This document shows positions 49,136-58,168 of a DNA stretch of 64,000 nucleotides, one piece after another. How positions within the stretch are numbered: the first letter of the stretch is position 1; every line of letters begins with the position of its first letter. The notes beneath the pieces are model-generated. The model made no database searches, had not been told where the DNA came from, and saw only the letters and a program-made list of their open reading frames with translations. This stretch comes from Clostridiales bacterium (GTDB lineage Bacteria; Bacillota; Clostridia; Oscillospirales; Oscillospiraceae): positions 1 to 64,000 of the forward strand of contig JAHZGF010000046.1 of NCBI GenBank assembly GCA_019420945.1. Reading direction: 5' to 3'. Both the position numbers and the translations under genes were made by a program.

Positions 49136-49210
49136 TTGAGTATAACAAATCCCCGTTTCCCTGTCAACCCTCTTTTACTGCAACCGTTTAGGGTGGCCTT
49201 TGCCGGGGGC

Positions 49211-49239
49211 TTGACTTTTGTACGATTTCATACTATTAT
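49211..49239 (+). promoter_or_regulatory. Promoter of the marR-MATE operon
   Basis: TTGACT (49211-49216) and TATTAT (49234-49239) are 17 bases apart. Confidence 0.72.
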
Positions 49240-49260
49240 ACAAGAGTACGATTTCGTACT
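49220..49260. promoter_or_regulatory. Tandem MarR operator sites
   Basis: GTACGATTTCATAC (49220-49233) fills the promoter spacer, and AGTACGATTTCGTACT (49245-49260), a near-perfect palindrome, covers the start site. The two are 26 bases apart. Confidence 0.7.
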
Positions 49261-49276
49261 ATAAGGAGGAAGTGTT

Positions 49277-49741
49277 ATGAACCACCCCGGCGTCGATATC
49301 AAGCAATTTAATCAGCGATTTAATCATCTGTTGGGTGAAATGGAGGCTGCCTATCACGACATCTCACTGCAGCTGGGCCTTTCCGACAGTGTCTCAAAAA
49401 TTTTGTATACCATCTGTGACAAGGGGGATCACTGCCCGCTGAGCCTGATCTGCCGGCAGAACGGTCTGAGCAAGCAGACCGTCAATTCCGCCATCCGAAA
49501 GCTGGAGGACCAGGGTATGGTGGAGCTCATGGCGGTGGACGGCAAGGCCAAGGACGTCTATCTGACGGAACAGGGCAAAATCCTGGCAGACAAAACCGCC
49601 CGACGGATCATTGATATGGAAAACGACATTCTGGCCTCCTGGCCGGTGGAGGATGTGCAGAATTATCTGGCTTTGACAGAGCGTTTCCTCACCGCTCTGC
49701 AGGAAAAAGGGCGCGCCTTGCGGCAGGAGGAACGGGCATGA
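49277..49741 (+). CDS. MarR-family regulator
   Basis: 154 residues with the MarR winged-helix plan: N-terminal dimerisation helices, recognition region LSLICRQNGLSKQTVNSAIRK (shown here in part as CRQNGLSKQTV), wing around VELMAVDGKAKDVYLTEQG, C-terminal helices. It is first in an operon with a kinase-like gene and a MATE exporter and has two operator-like palindromes at its promoter, so autorepression relieved by a ligand is likely. It overlaps the next gene by four bases (ATGA). Confidence 0.9.
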   Translation: MNHPGVDIKQFNQRFNHLLGEMEAAYHDISLQLGLSDSVSKILYTICDKGDHCPLSLICRQNGLSKQTVNSAIRKLEDQGMVELMAVDGKAKDVYLTEQGKILADKTARRIIDMENDILASWPVEDVQNYLALTERFLTALQEKGRALRQEERA

Positions 49742-50361
49742 AGATCATCACCATCAGCCGGGAATTCGGCAGCGGCGGCCGGGAGCTGGGCAAGCGCATG
49801 GCCGACTTGCTGGGCTGGGATTACTATGACCGAGAGATCATTACCGCCATTGCCCAGCCCCAGGGCCTGGATGAGGGCCATGTGGCCCGGATGCTGGAAC
49901 ACCAGGGCTGGCGGGAAATCCCCCTGACCTACCGACGATCTTTCGCCGGTCTCGCTCTGTCCCAGGCTCCGGCTACCGCTCTGCTGCTGGAGCAAAAAGC
50001 GGTCATCGAAAAGATCCCCCAGGCCGACAGGGACTGTATTATCGTAGGCCGCAACGCGGATGTTCTGCTGGAAGCCTATGACCCCTTTACCATCTTTATC
50101 TGTGCGGACCTGGAGGCCAAACTGCGGCGCTGCCGGGAGCGAGCGCCGGAGGGAGAAAGTCTGTCCCGACGGCAAATGGAGCGGAACATCCGGGCCGTGG
50201 ACAAGGGCCGCGCCCAGACCCGGGCGCTGATCTCCGGCAGCTGCTGGGGAGATCGGAGCCAATATCACACAATTATCAACACCACCGATTGGACGATCCG
50301 GGAGCTGGCCCCGGCTGTGGCCGAATTTGCCTCCCGCTGGTTTGAAAGAGGTGCACCATGA
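49738..50361 (+). CDS. Cytidylate-kinase-like protein
   Basis: 207 residues of the cytidylate-kinase-like family. The start MKIITISREFGSGGRELGKR holds a modified P-loop, SREFGSGG, typical of the group. D(C)IIVGRNAD and a lid-like ERAPEGESLSRRQMERN are also visible. It is not the housekeeping Cmk. Such genes are often beside MATE or MFS exporters in Firmicutes; the substrate is unknown. Coupled on both sides by ATGA overlaps. Confidence 0.83.
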   Translation: MKIITISREFGSGGRELGKRMADLLGWDYYDREIITAIAQPQGLDEGHVARMLEHQGWREIPLTYRRSFAGLALSQAPATALLLEQKAVIEKIPQADRDCIIVGRNADVLLEAYDPFTIFICADLEAKLRRCRERAPEGESLSRRQMERNIRAVDKGRAQTRALISGSCWGDRSQYHTIINTTDWTIRELAPAVAEFASRWFERGAP

Positions 50362-51683
50362 TACGTCTGTCTGATCATTTCAGCCTTGGCAGGCTGCTGC
50401 GTTTTACCTTTCCTTCCATCATCATGCTGGTCTTTACTTCCATCTATGGCGTGGTGGATGGCTTTTTCGTATCCAACTATGTAGGCAAAACTCCCTTTGC
50501 CGCGGTCAATTTCATCATTCCCTTTTTAATGCTGCTGGGCTGCGTAGGCTTTTTGTTCGGCACCGGCGGCGGCGCCCTGATCGCCAAGACCATGGGCGAG
50601 GGCAACCGGGAGCGGGCCAACCGCCTGTTCTCCATGCTGATCTATGTCTCTATCCTGTGCGGCGTGGTGTTGGCGGCGGTGGGTTTTCTGCTGCTGCGCC
50701 CCATCGCCGTCTTTCTTGGTGCGGAGGGGCAGCTGCTGACGGACAGTCTGGCATACGGCCGGGTGTTCCTGATCGCCATTCCCGCCTATGTGCTGCAATT
50801 TGAGTTCCAGTGCCTGTTCTCCACAGCGGAAAAGCCCAAACTGGGCCTCTATGTCACGGTGGCGGCGGGTCTGACCAACATGGTACTGGACGCACTGTTT
50901 GTGGCGGTATTCTCCTGGGGGCTGGAGGGGGCCGCGGCAGCCACCGCCCTGAGTCAGTGTGTGGGCGGCATTCTGCCTCTGATCTATTTCGCCCGCCCCA
51001 ACTCCAGCCTGCTGCGGCTGGGCAAACCGGTCTTTGACTGGAAGGCTCTGCTGCAAACCTGCGCCAACGGCTCCTCGGAGCTGATGAGCAATATCTCCAT
51101 GTCCATTGTCAGCATGCTGTATAACGTTCAGCTGCTGCGGTATGCCGGTGAGAATGGTGTGGCCGCCTACGGGGTGCTGATGTATGTAAACTTTGTGTTT
51201 TTGGCCGCTTTCCTGGGCTACTCCGTGGGCACTGCCCCGGTAATCAGCTACCACTACGGGGCCGGCAACCATCGGGAACTGCAGGGATTGCTGCGCAAAA
51301 GCTTGCTGATCGTGGGCTGCTTCGCCCTGGGGATGTTTGTGGCGGCGGAACTGCTGGCCCGGCCCCTGTCGCTGCTGTTCGTCTCCTACGACCCCGAGCT
51401 GCTGTCGGTGACGTTGCGGGGGTTTGCCATCTACTCCTTCTCCTTCCTGTTCTCCGGCTTCTCCATCTTTGGTTCCTCCTTCTTCACCGCCCTCAACAAC
51501 GGTCTGGTGTCCGCTCTGATCTCCTTTATGCGGACTCTGCTGTTCCAGGTGCTGGCGGTGCTCACCTTCCCCCTGATCTGGGATCTGGATGGCATCTGGA
51601 TGTCCATTGTGGTGGCGGAACTTATGGCTGCGGCGGTGACAACTATTTTCTGGCTGGCCATGCGAAAGAAGTATCATTATTGA
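50358..51683 (+). CDS. MATE-family efflux transporter
   Basis: 441 residues, 12 membrane helices in two related halves. N-terminal STIYGVVDGFFVSNYVG-like segment (TSIYGVVDGFFVSNYV) and the equivalents in the second half (NISMSIVSMLYNV) are typical of MATE proteins such as MepA, which expel cationic drugs using H+ or Na+. Last gene of the marR operon. The regulator and layout recall mepR-mepA. Confidence 0.9.
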   Translation: MIRLSDHFSLGRLLRFTFPSIIMLVFTSIYGVVDGFFVSNYVGKTPFAAVNFIIPFLMLLGCVGFLFGTGGGALIAKTMGEGNRERANRLFSMLIYVSILCGVVLAAVGFLLLRPIAVFLGAEGQLLTDSLAYGRVFLIAIPAYVLQFEFQCLFSTAEKPKLGLYVTVAAGLTNMVLDALFVAVFSWGLEGAAAATALSQCVGGILPLIYFARPNSSLLRLGKPVFDWKALLQTCANGSSELMSNISMSIVSMLYNVQLLRYAGENGVAAYGVLMYVNFVFLAAFLGYSVGTAPVISYHYGAGNHRELQGLLRKSLLIVGCFALGMFVAAELLARPLSLLFVSYDPELLSVTLRGFAIYSFSFLFSGFSIFGSSFFTALNNGLVSALISFMRTLLFQVLAVLTFPLIWDLDGIWMSIVVAELMAAAVTTIFWLAMRKKYHY

Positions 51684-51700
51684 GGCATATGAAAACAAAA

Positions 51701-51736
51701 AGGAAGGACATCCACCAAGGATGTCCTTCCTTTTTT
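51701..51736. terminator. Bidirectional terminator of the MATE operon and tRNA-Leu
   Basis: AGGAAGGACATCC and GGATGTCCTTCCT form a 13-bp stem with T-runs on both sides (TTTTTT on plus, TTTTTG on minus). Confidence 0.9.
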
Positions 51737-51820
51737 GGTACGGGTAGTGGGGGTCGAACCCACACGGATCTCTCCACAGGAACCTAAATCCTGCACGTCT
51801 GCCAATTCCGTCATACCCGC
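51736..51820 (-). tRNA. tRNA-Leu (anticodon UAG)
   Basis: 85 bases including encoded CCA. Acceptor GCGGGTA pairs with TACCCGT. The stem-loop CAGGA-TTTAGGT-TCCTG carries TAG. A long variable arm is present. Confidence 0.94.
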
Positions 51821-51868
51821 ATACATTGGGATTTTAGCACAGCGCCGCTTCCCTTGTCAATCCGGCGA

Positions 51869-51897
51869 TTGCATCCGCCCCGCCCTTCCGGTATAAT
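51869..51897 (+). promoter_or_regulatory. Promoter of mutY
   Basis: TTGCAT (51869-51874) and TATAAT (51892-51897) are 17 bases apart. The leader is about 25 bases. Confidence 0.7.
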
Positions 51898-51929
51898 AGG
51901 AGGGCATTTTAATCCGGGAGGTGACGGAC

Positions 51930-53009
51930 ATGGACAATCAGGAACAACATCTGACCCAGGTGGTTTTTCCACTTTTGGACTGGTACCGGGAGAACGCCCG
52001 GATTCTGCCCTGGCGCACGGAGGTCACCCCCTACCGGGTCTGGATCTCGGAAATCATGCTGCAGCAGACTCGGGTGGCGGCAGTCATCGGTTATTTTGAG
52101 CGGTTTATGGCCGCGCTCCCCACGGTGGAGGATCTGGCCCAGGTACCTGAGGATGAACTGATGAAGCTGTGGCAGGGGCTTGGCTACTACAACCGGGCCC
52201 GAAATCTGCAAAAGGCCGCCCGGCAGATTCTGGAGCGCCACGGGGGCCAGATGCCCGACGACTACGACGCCATCCGGGCCCTGGCGGGCATTGGCGACTA
52301 CACCGCCGGGGCCATTGCCTCCATTGCCTTCGGCATTCCGGTGCCGGCGGTGGACGGCAACGTACTGCGGGTGCTGGCCCGGATTTTAGGGGATGAGCGG
52401 GACATTGCCCGGCAGGATACCAAGGATGCCGCCCGGCGCCTGCTGCTGCAGGTGATTCCCCAAAACGCCCCGGGGCAGTTCAACCAGGCGCTGATGGAGC
52501 TGGGGGCCACGGTGTGCCTGCCCAACGGAGCACCATTGTGCGACCGGTGCCCGGTCAAGGAATTCTGCGTGGCCCGGGCCCAGGACAAGATCGCTCTGCT
52601 GCCGGTGAAAGCTCCCAAAAAGGGGCGGAAGGTTGAGGAACGCACCGTCTATCTGATTTTTTACGGCGGCAAGGTGGCACTGCGGCGTCGGCCCGGCCGC
52701 GGGCTGCTGGCGGGGCTGTGGGAGTATCCCAACGAGCTGACGGAAAAACCGGACCCTCTGGAAGGCTGGCACATCGTCCCCGCCGCCGGGGAATCGGTGG
52801 GCCGGGGCAAGCACATTTTCACTCATATTGAATGGCACATGGAGGCCCAGGCCATCACCGCCGCCACTCCGGCGCTGCCGGAGGGCTGGGTTTGGGCCAG
52901 CAAGCGGCAGCTGGAGCAGGTTTACGCGGTTCCCAATGCCTTTCAGAGTTTTCATGCCGCCGTGTTGGAGCGGCTGGAGAAATGGGAGATGACACAGGAT
53001 GATCTGTAA
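51930..53009 (+). CDS. mutY: A/G-specific adenine glycosylase
   Basis: 359-residue base-excision repair enzyme that removes adenine mispaired with 8-oxoguanine. HhH and catalytic elements: SEIMLQQTRV (Glu at about 39 in 359-numbering), LPTVEDLAQ, LAGIGDYTAGAIAS with catalytic Asp in PAVDGNVLRV. The [4Fe-4S] loop is CLPNGAPLCDRCPVKEFC. A NUDIX-like C-terminal domain (about 225-350) reads 8-oxoG. ATG 51930 follows GGGAGGTG. Its last 11 bases overlap pflX. Confidence 0.95.
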   Translation: MDNQEQHLTQVVFPLLDWYRENARILPWRTEVTPYRVWISEIMLQQTRVAAVIGYFERFMAALPTVEDLAQVPEDELMKLWQGLGYYNRARNLQKAARQILERHGGQMPDDYDAIRALAGIGDYTAGAIASIAFGIPVPAVDGNVLRVLARILGDERDIARQDTKDAARRLLLQVIPQNAPGQFNQALMELGATVCLPNGAPLCDRCPVKEFCVARAQDKIALLPVKAPKKGRKVEERTVYLIFYGGKVALRRRPGRGLLAGLWEYPNELTEKPDPLEGWHIVPAAGESVGRGKHIFTHIEWHMEAQAITAATPALPEGWVWASKRQLEQVYAVPNAFQSFHAAVLERLEKWEMTQDDL

Positions 53010-53874
53010 CTTATGCCCCAGAAACTGCGGGGCGCTGCGGACGGAGTCGGAAGGCCGAGGCGTTTGCCAAATGCCCGCCGTGCCGGTACTGGCCCGGGCC
53101 GCCCTGCACCAGTGGGAGGAACCTCCCATTTCCGGCACCCGAGGGTCGGGCACCATCTTCTTTTCCGGGTGCAGCCTGAGATGCGCCTTCTGTCAGAATG
53201 AGCAGATCAGCCGGGACTGCTTTGGAAAGCCCGTCACTCTGGAGCGGCTTCGGGAGATCTGCCTAGAGCTCATCGGCCAGGGGGCCCACAACATCAACCT
53301 GGTGAACCCCACCCACTATGCCCATGTGATCGCCCAGCTGCTGCAGGAGCCCCTGCCGGTGCCGGTGGTCTGGAACACCGGGGGCTACGATAAGGTGGAC
53401 ACCCTCCGGGCTCTGGAGGGTAAAATTGACATTTATTTGCCCGACCTAAAATATGTGGAGGCTTCCTCTGCCCAGCGCTATTCCCAGGCTCCGGACTATC
53501 CGGAGGTGGCCAAGGCGGCCATTTTGGAGATGTTCCGCCAGGTCGGCCCCTGCCAATTTGACCAGGACGGACTGCTGAAAAAGGGAGTTATCATCCGGCA
53601 CCTGATCCTGCCGGGGCAGCTGGAGGGGGCCAAAGAGGTGATGGACTGGGTGAAGGACAGCTTTGCCCCGGGAGACGTGCTCTTCTCTCTGATGAGCCAG
53701 TATATCCCCTATGGCCACGCCTCGGATTTTCCCGAAATCAACCGGCCCCTGCGCCGGGGCGAGGCAAAAAAGGCCCGGGAATACATGGATTTGCTGGGTC
53801 TTGCCGGCTTTACCCAGGAGCAGGACTCCGCCTCAGAACAATACATCCCCCCCTTCGATCTGACAGGGGTATAA
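52999..53874 (+). CDS. pflX: PflX-type radical SAM protein
   Basis: 291 residues. The SAM cluster motif is CSLRCAFCQN (CxxxCxxC), preceded by an N-terminal cysteine set CNLCPRNC and a later VCQMP that may hold a second cluster. The family (COG1313, PflX) resembles pyruvate-formate-lyase activating enzymes, but its real substrate is not established. NTGGYDKVDTL and DIYLPDLKY are usual in it. It overlaps mutY, so the two are co-translated, which is not an obvious functional pairing. Confidence 0.85.
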   Translation: MICNLCPRNCGALRTESEGRGVCQMPAVPVLARAALHQWEEPPISGTRGSGTIFFSGCSLRCAFCQNEQISRDCFGKPVTLERLREICLELIGQGAHNINLVNPTHYAHVIAQLLQEPLPVPVVWNTGGYDKVDTLRALEGKIDIYLPDLKYVEASSAQRYSQAPDYPEVAKAAILEMFRQVGPCQFDQDGLLKKGVIIRHLILPGQLEGAKEVMDWVKDSFAPGDVLFSLMSQYIPYGHASDFPEINRPLRRGEAKKAREYMDLLGLAGFTQEQDSASEQYIPPFDLTGV

Positions 53875-53910
53875 CAGCATCGTTGGCACTGACTCTGCCG
53901 CGGCATAAAA

Positions 53911-53950
53911 ACAGACACGCTCCGCCTTTGGACGGAGCGTGTCTGTTTTT
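53911..53950. terminator. Terminator between pflX and the lipoprotein gene
   Basis: ACAGACACGCTCCG and CGGAGCGTGTCTGT form a 14-bp perfect stem with TTTTTTAT on the plus side. On the minus strand, TTTTTATGCC follows, so it serves both genes. Confidence 0.9.
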
Positions 53951-53957
53951 TATTGGA

Positions 53958-54617
53958 TCAGTAGGTGATGATCAGACCGTCGATGCGGCTGAAGTCGTTG
54001 CTGTCGATGGTGTAGCGGTTATCGGTGCCCTTGGTGACCTGAACAGAGATGGTCTGAGGCTCCAGATATCCGATGGTATCCACATGGGCAGACACCGTGT
54101 CGATGATAAGCTGGGCCCAGGCAGTCTCATAGGCTTCCTCGGTATCCAGTCCGCCGGCGGCATTCATTTCCTCCCAAGTGGCACTGATGGTCTCGGAATC
54201 CTCCTCCATGACCTTCTGCATGATGTCGATGGGATAGACCGTCAGCTCCACCAGATAAGTGTCGCCGTTTTTGCTCTCGCCTCCCACCTCAAATTTGCTG
54301 TGTTCGTAAATCTGATGGTACAGCTCGGTGATCTGAGGCTCGATGGTGTCATCGCAGGAATCCAGCACGATGCTGAAGTAATTGCAGAAATATTCCACCT
54401 CTACTGCAATGCCATCCTCATACTGCTGGTTGGCCTCGTCCTTGGTCAGATTCACGCTCTTCAGATAAGTATCGGTGTACTGATTGAGATAGATCAGATC
54501 CAGGTTGCCCTTCACCAGATCCGTAGCGGAAAAGGAGCTGCCGCAGCCGGACAACACCCCCAGGCAGAGCACAGCGGAAAGAGCAAGGGCCAACAGCTTT
54601 TTGACGTTGTGTTTCAT
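53958..54617 (-). CDS. Lipoprotein, unknown function
   Basis: 219 residues. The signal peptide ends in the lipobox LSGC with lipidated Cys25. The mature part is acidic and probably helical (DLVKGNLDLIYLNQYTDTYLK, in part DLVKGNLDLIYLNQY), with a C-terminal beta-rich segment. I recognise no catalytic motif. Similar short lipoproteins are common in gut clostridia. AAGGAGAG precedes the ATG. Confidence 0.78.
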   Translation of the reverse strand: MKHNVKKLLALALSAVLCLGVLSGCGSSFSATDLVKGNLDLIYLNQYTDTYLKSVNLTKDEANQQYEDGIAVEVEYFCNYFSIVLDSCDDTIEPQITELYHQIYEHSKFEVGGESKNGDTYLVELTVYPIDIMQKVMEEDSETISATWEEMNAAGGLDTEEAYETAWAQLIIDTVSAHVDTIGYLEPQTISVQVTKGTDNRYTIDSNDFSRIDGLIITY

Positions 54618-54721
54618 TCTTCATTCTCTCCTTTCCAACACCGGCTTCCCGGCCGGTATTGTTTGATCTCATTATAATACGAGTTCGAAACAAACACCAG
54701 TGAAAGGAAGATTAAATTTCT

Positions 54722-55873
54722 TTAAGATTCGGTCCGGTTTTCCTCCTCAATCTGAATGGCCACTCCGTTGACCTCCACCCCTTCGCTGACGCGGATGACT
54801 ATGCACTTGGCGCCGTCCACAATCCGGGTCTGCAAAAGCTCGCTGCGCTCCGGGTTGACCTGGATCACCACGTCGGGCATTTTGACCTCCAGCCGTTTGG
54901 TGTCCACCAGATTCTGTGGGCTCAGCTCCGTATTGACGCCAAACTGGGCATCAAACTGCTCATCAAAGGCCTCGGCGTGCTGATCGCTGACCCCGCTGGC
55001 ACTCAGGATGGCCCGCAGTCCCCGCTTGGAGACAGTCAGCGGCTCCGGCTCCTTGCTCTCCTTATGTACCTCGATCATCTGGGTCAGATGGTCCTGTATG
55101 GCCTGCACCACCTGGTAGCTGCACTCCTCCTCCAGGGTCTCTCCCAGAATGGTCTGGAAGGTCTCCCGCTGCACCATGGCGGGCATGGGCACCGGGGTCT
55201 TGAACAGGGTATCCACAAAGTCGTTGTGGCTCTCCTCCACGTTGCGGGTGTAGTACAGCGCATTATAGATGTTGGTGGCCCGGTCATCAAAGGCCGGGAA
55301 CATAAAGCCCAGTTCCGGAGAACCCACCACCTGGCCCGGGGCCTGGATGTGGAATTTATTCTCCCGGTTGTTATAGTTCAGCGCGGGCTTGGTCTCCTTC
55401 ACCGGGCAGACGGCACAGAGCACATAGCGGAACTGCTCGGACGAGTTGTCTTTCTGCTCCAGGTCGTCTTTTCCTTTATAATAGACGTCATAGGTGTTGT
55501 AGGTCAGCAGGATCAGACTGTTGCCCTCCAGATCCAGAGCCTGAATCACCCGGCTGAAAAAGGCCTGTACCGCATTTTCATCCCCCAGGGCAGAGTCCCG
55601 CAGGGTCATCAGCAGCCGGTGCTCGTCGCTGTCCACCACCTGCTGGGTCCGGAAAGACAGGTCCAGCAAATTGCGGCCAATGGAACCGGTGAGCACCTTG
55701 CGGAACAGCGCCAGGAATTTTTCCCCGTCCTCCGCGGTCATCAGGGCCAGAGGCTCATTGAACTGGGAGATAATCTCCTTTCGCTCGTTGACATAGCACC
55801 CCAGAATATGTGTAATGTTGCTCTTATCAGGACGGAGGCGGCGGCGCAGCTCCGCAACTTCTTTTTCGTTCAT
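54722..55873 (-). CDS. DUF4317-family protein
   Basis: 383 residues, cytoplasmic, no membrane segment. The start MNEKEVAELRRRLRPDKSNI and ILGCYVNERKEIIS is typical of DUF4317, a family largely limited to Firmicutes, of unknown function. The protein looks like an intact family member. ATG 55873 follows GAAGGA by nine bases, better than the upstream in-frame start. It is alone, divergent from the metallopeptidase-like lipoprotein gene. Confidence 0.8.
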   Translation of the reverse strand: MNEKEVAELRRRLRPDKSNITHILGCYVNERKEIISQFNEPLALMTAEDGEKFLALFRKVLTGSIGRNLLDLSFRTQQVVDSDEHRLLMTLRDSALGDENAVQAFFSRVIQALDLEGNSLILLTYNTYDVYYKGKDDLEQKDNSSEQFRYVLCAVCPVKETKPALNYNNRENKFHIQAPGQVVGSPELGFMFPAFDDRATNIYNALYYTRNVEESHNDFVDTLFKTPVPMPAMVQRETFQTILGETLEEECSYQVVQAIQDHLTQMIEVHKESKEPEPLTVSKRGLRAILSASGVSDQHAEAFDEQFDAQFGVNTELSPQNLVDTKRLEVKMPDVVIQVNPERSELLQTRIVDGAKCIVIRVSEGVEVNGVAIQIEEENRTES

Positions 55874-56109
55874 GGTATCAATTCCTTCGCAGCAAAAATA
55901 GGTCCGGCAATCCGGCATGAGATTTTTAGTATACCATACCTTCTCCTAGTTTTCCAGCGGGGAAACGGGAATCCCGCCGGGGAGCAGATTTGAAACTATC
56001 TGTTACCAAATCTTTAGCCGCTCTCCCTTTCTTTTTGGCTCGGTCTGGCATATGATAATATTGTAAAATTTTGTCTGTTTTCTTTCATTCCCGGAAGGAG
56101 GTGTCCTCC

Positions 56110-58119
56110 ATGAAGGCCCGCCCCACTCCCCTGTTTTGTTGTCCCAAACCGCTGGGTTGCCTGCTGCTGACGCTGGCGCTGCTGTTCTGCGCCGGATGCG
56201 GACAGTCCACTGACCCGACTGTCCTGCCGGACGCTGCCTCCTCTTCTGGTGCTCCTCAAGTCCAGGAGCCGGAAACACCGGAAACGGATCTGGACCCGGT
56301 CACACTTTTATCCGACCTCTCCCCCGACCACTTTCCAAGCCTGGGTGCTTTGGGGCAGGAAACTGTTTTGGTCTGTTGGAACGAAACCGAGGCAGAAGGG
56401 CAGCCCTCCAACACCCGCTGCGTCATTCTGGACGTAGTTCAAGACAAAATTCTGCGCTCCGCCACCCTAAAGGGAGGCTTTTCACTGCAGCGCACCTTCT
56501 CAGATGGTACTGCCCTGATGATCAATTATGAGCGGGATCAGTTTTATCTTCTGGACCAGCATCTGCGGGTCACTCCTCTGGATGTGCCTGTGGGGGGCGG
56601 ACAGTTCTCCCAGGATCATAGCAGCTACTATTTCACAGACCAGGATGTGCTCTACCAATACGACCTGGAAACCGGCAGCCAGACTCAGGTTTCCCTGGGG
56701 GCCGGCCTCCGGCTCAACGGTATCAGTGGAATTCATCCCACCCAGAACTGTTTGACAGGATGGATTTATCCCTCCCTTTACTCCCAGGAGAGCTGCCCTG
56801 CCCTCATTGACTGGGAGAGTGGAGAGCCGCTGCTGCTGCAAGAGGGCCTGAATCTCCCCTATTTTTACGGCCAGAACTTCCAAAGCCGTTGGAACAACTA
56901 CGAAACAGGAGAAAACTATCTTATCTGGGGGGAATTGGAGTCCGATGCTCCGCTCTGCTGCGTCAATCTGAACCAGCTGGAGGACGAGTCCACCTTCCTC
57001 TATCCCTTGGCAGACTCCTGTTACGCCCTGCAGGTGTACGATGCCAGCTGGCAGGAGTCCTCCTCCAGAGAGGACAACCAGCGCACCACCCTCTACCGTC
57101 TGGAGACGGATGGTCTGTCCAGCTGTCCCCTGGACTCTTTGGGCCTGGAAGGGGCCGTGTCCGCCTCGGTTTATCTGCCGGACGCTTCTCTGATTCTGAG
57201 CTGTGTGTACCATCAGAACGGCTACCAGCTCTACCGGATCAACCCGGAGGCCATGGACTTTTCCCCGGCAGAGATCCCTCTTTCAGATCCTCCCCAGCGC
57301 ATCGACCAGCAGCTGTGGCAAAACTGTCTGGCAGAGCTGGAATCTCCGGAACTTTCTCCGGACCTGTCCGGTGTCCGGGCCCGGGCCGATCAACTGGAGG
57401 CCCAGTACGACATCCACATCCTGCTCTCCGCCCAGTGTGCCGACCCCTGTGACGCCTCCGGCTACACCGTGACCACCAGCGACCAGGCAGGCTGGAAGAA
57501 CGAGGCACTCAGCATCTCCCGGGCGTTAAACGGCGTAGAAGAGGCTCTGGCCAACTACCCCCAGGGCTTTTTCAGCCAGTTCTGCTCGGAATCTCAGGAC
57601 AGCGGTATCTATCTGTTGCTGGTAGGACCCATTGGCAGCAGCGACCCCATCAATGTGGCCGCCTTCCAATACGGGGTAGGCTCCCGGGAGTACATCGGTC
57701 TGAATATCTCCTTCTATGAGCTGAAGGGTAATCTGTATCACGAAATCTGGCACGCCACGGAAAATAAGATTCTCAACAGCGACTTTATGGGCTTTTATGA
57801 CGGGAGCTGGGACAGCTGTAACCCCGAGGGGTTTGAATACCGCAACGAATACAATCTGTCCGACCCGGATGGCACACTCTGGCGCTGGACTTATCTGGGC
57901 GGAGAGAATCCCTTCTATTTTGTGGATGACTACTCCAAAACCTTTGCCAAAGAGGATCGGGCCAGAATCATGGAATATGTGATGGGGGATGACGGTCTTT
58001 CTCAGGCGGTACTCAGTTCCCCGGCAATCCGGCAAAAGCTGCAGCTGATGGATCAGGGCATTCGCGCTGCCTTTGACACCACCGGCTGGGATGAGGTTCG
58101 GTGGCTGCGGTTTGAATAA
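56110..58119 (+). CDS. Lipoprotein with HEIWH zinc-peptidase motif
   Basis: 669 residues, exported. The signal peptide leads to a cysteine in CAGC (Cys30), a slightly unusual lipobox with Cys at -3. Residues about 60-420 look like repeated beta-strands with aromatic/Gly turns, perhaps a propeller (not proven). The C-terminal third holds HEIWHATE (His544, Glu545, His548), the zinc-binding motif of metallopeptidases, followed by a segment WTYLGGENPFYFVDDYS and KEDRARIMEY which would supply the third ligand. I do not recognise the family. The ATG at 56110 follows AAGGAGG. Alone, with a terminator after it. Confidence 0.72.
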   Translation: MKARPTPLFCCPKPLGCLLLTLALLFCAGCGQSTDPTVLPDAASSSGAPQVQEPETPETDLDPVTLLSDLSPDHFPSLGALGQETVLVCWNETEAEGQPSNTRCVILDVVQDKILRSATLKGGFSLQRTFSDGTALMINYERDQFYLLDQHLRVTPLDVPVGGGQFSQDHSSYYFTDQDVLYQYDLETGSQTQVSLGAGLRLNGISGIHPTQNCLTGWIYPSLYSQESCPALIDWESGEPLLLQEGLNLPYFYGQNFQSRWNNYETGENYLIWGELESDAPLCCVNLNQLEDESTFLYPLADSCYALQVYDASWQESSSREDNQRTTLYRLETDGLSSCPLDSLGLEGAVSASVYLPDASLILSCVYHQNGYQLYRINPEAMDFSPAEIPLSDPPQRIDQQLWQNCLAELESPELSPDLSGVRARADQLEAQYDIHILLSAQCADPCDASGYTVTTSDQAGWKNEALSISRALNGVEEALANYPQGFFSQFCSESQDSGIYLLLVGPIGSSDPINVAAFQYGVGSREYIGLNISFYELKGNLYHEIWHATENKILNSDFMGFYDGSWDSCNPEGFEYRNEYNLSDPDGTLWRWTYLGGENPFYFVDDYSKTFAKEDRARIMEYVMGDDGLSQAVLSSPAIRQKLQLMDQGIRAAFDTTGWDEVRWLRFE

Positions 58120-58122
58120 TTA

Positions 58123-58168
58123 AAAAATATCAGGCGCCCATCCCCAAGGGATGGGCGCCTGATATTTT
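58123..58168. terminator. Bidirectional terminator
   Basis: AAATATCAGGCGCCCATCCC and its complement form a ~19-bp stem with T-runs on both strands, between convergent genes. Confidence 0.9.
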
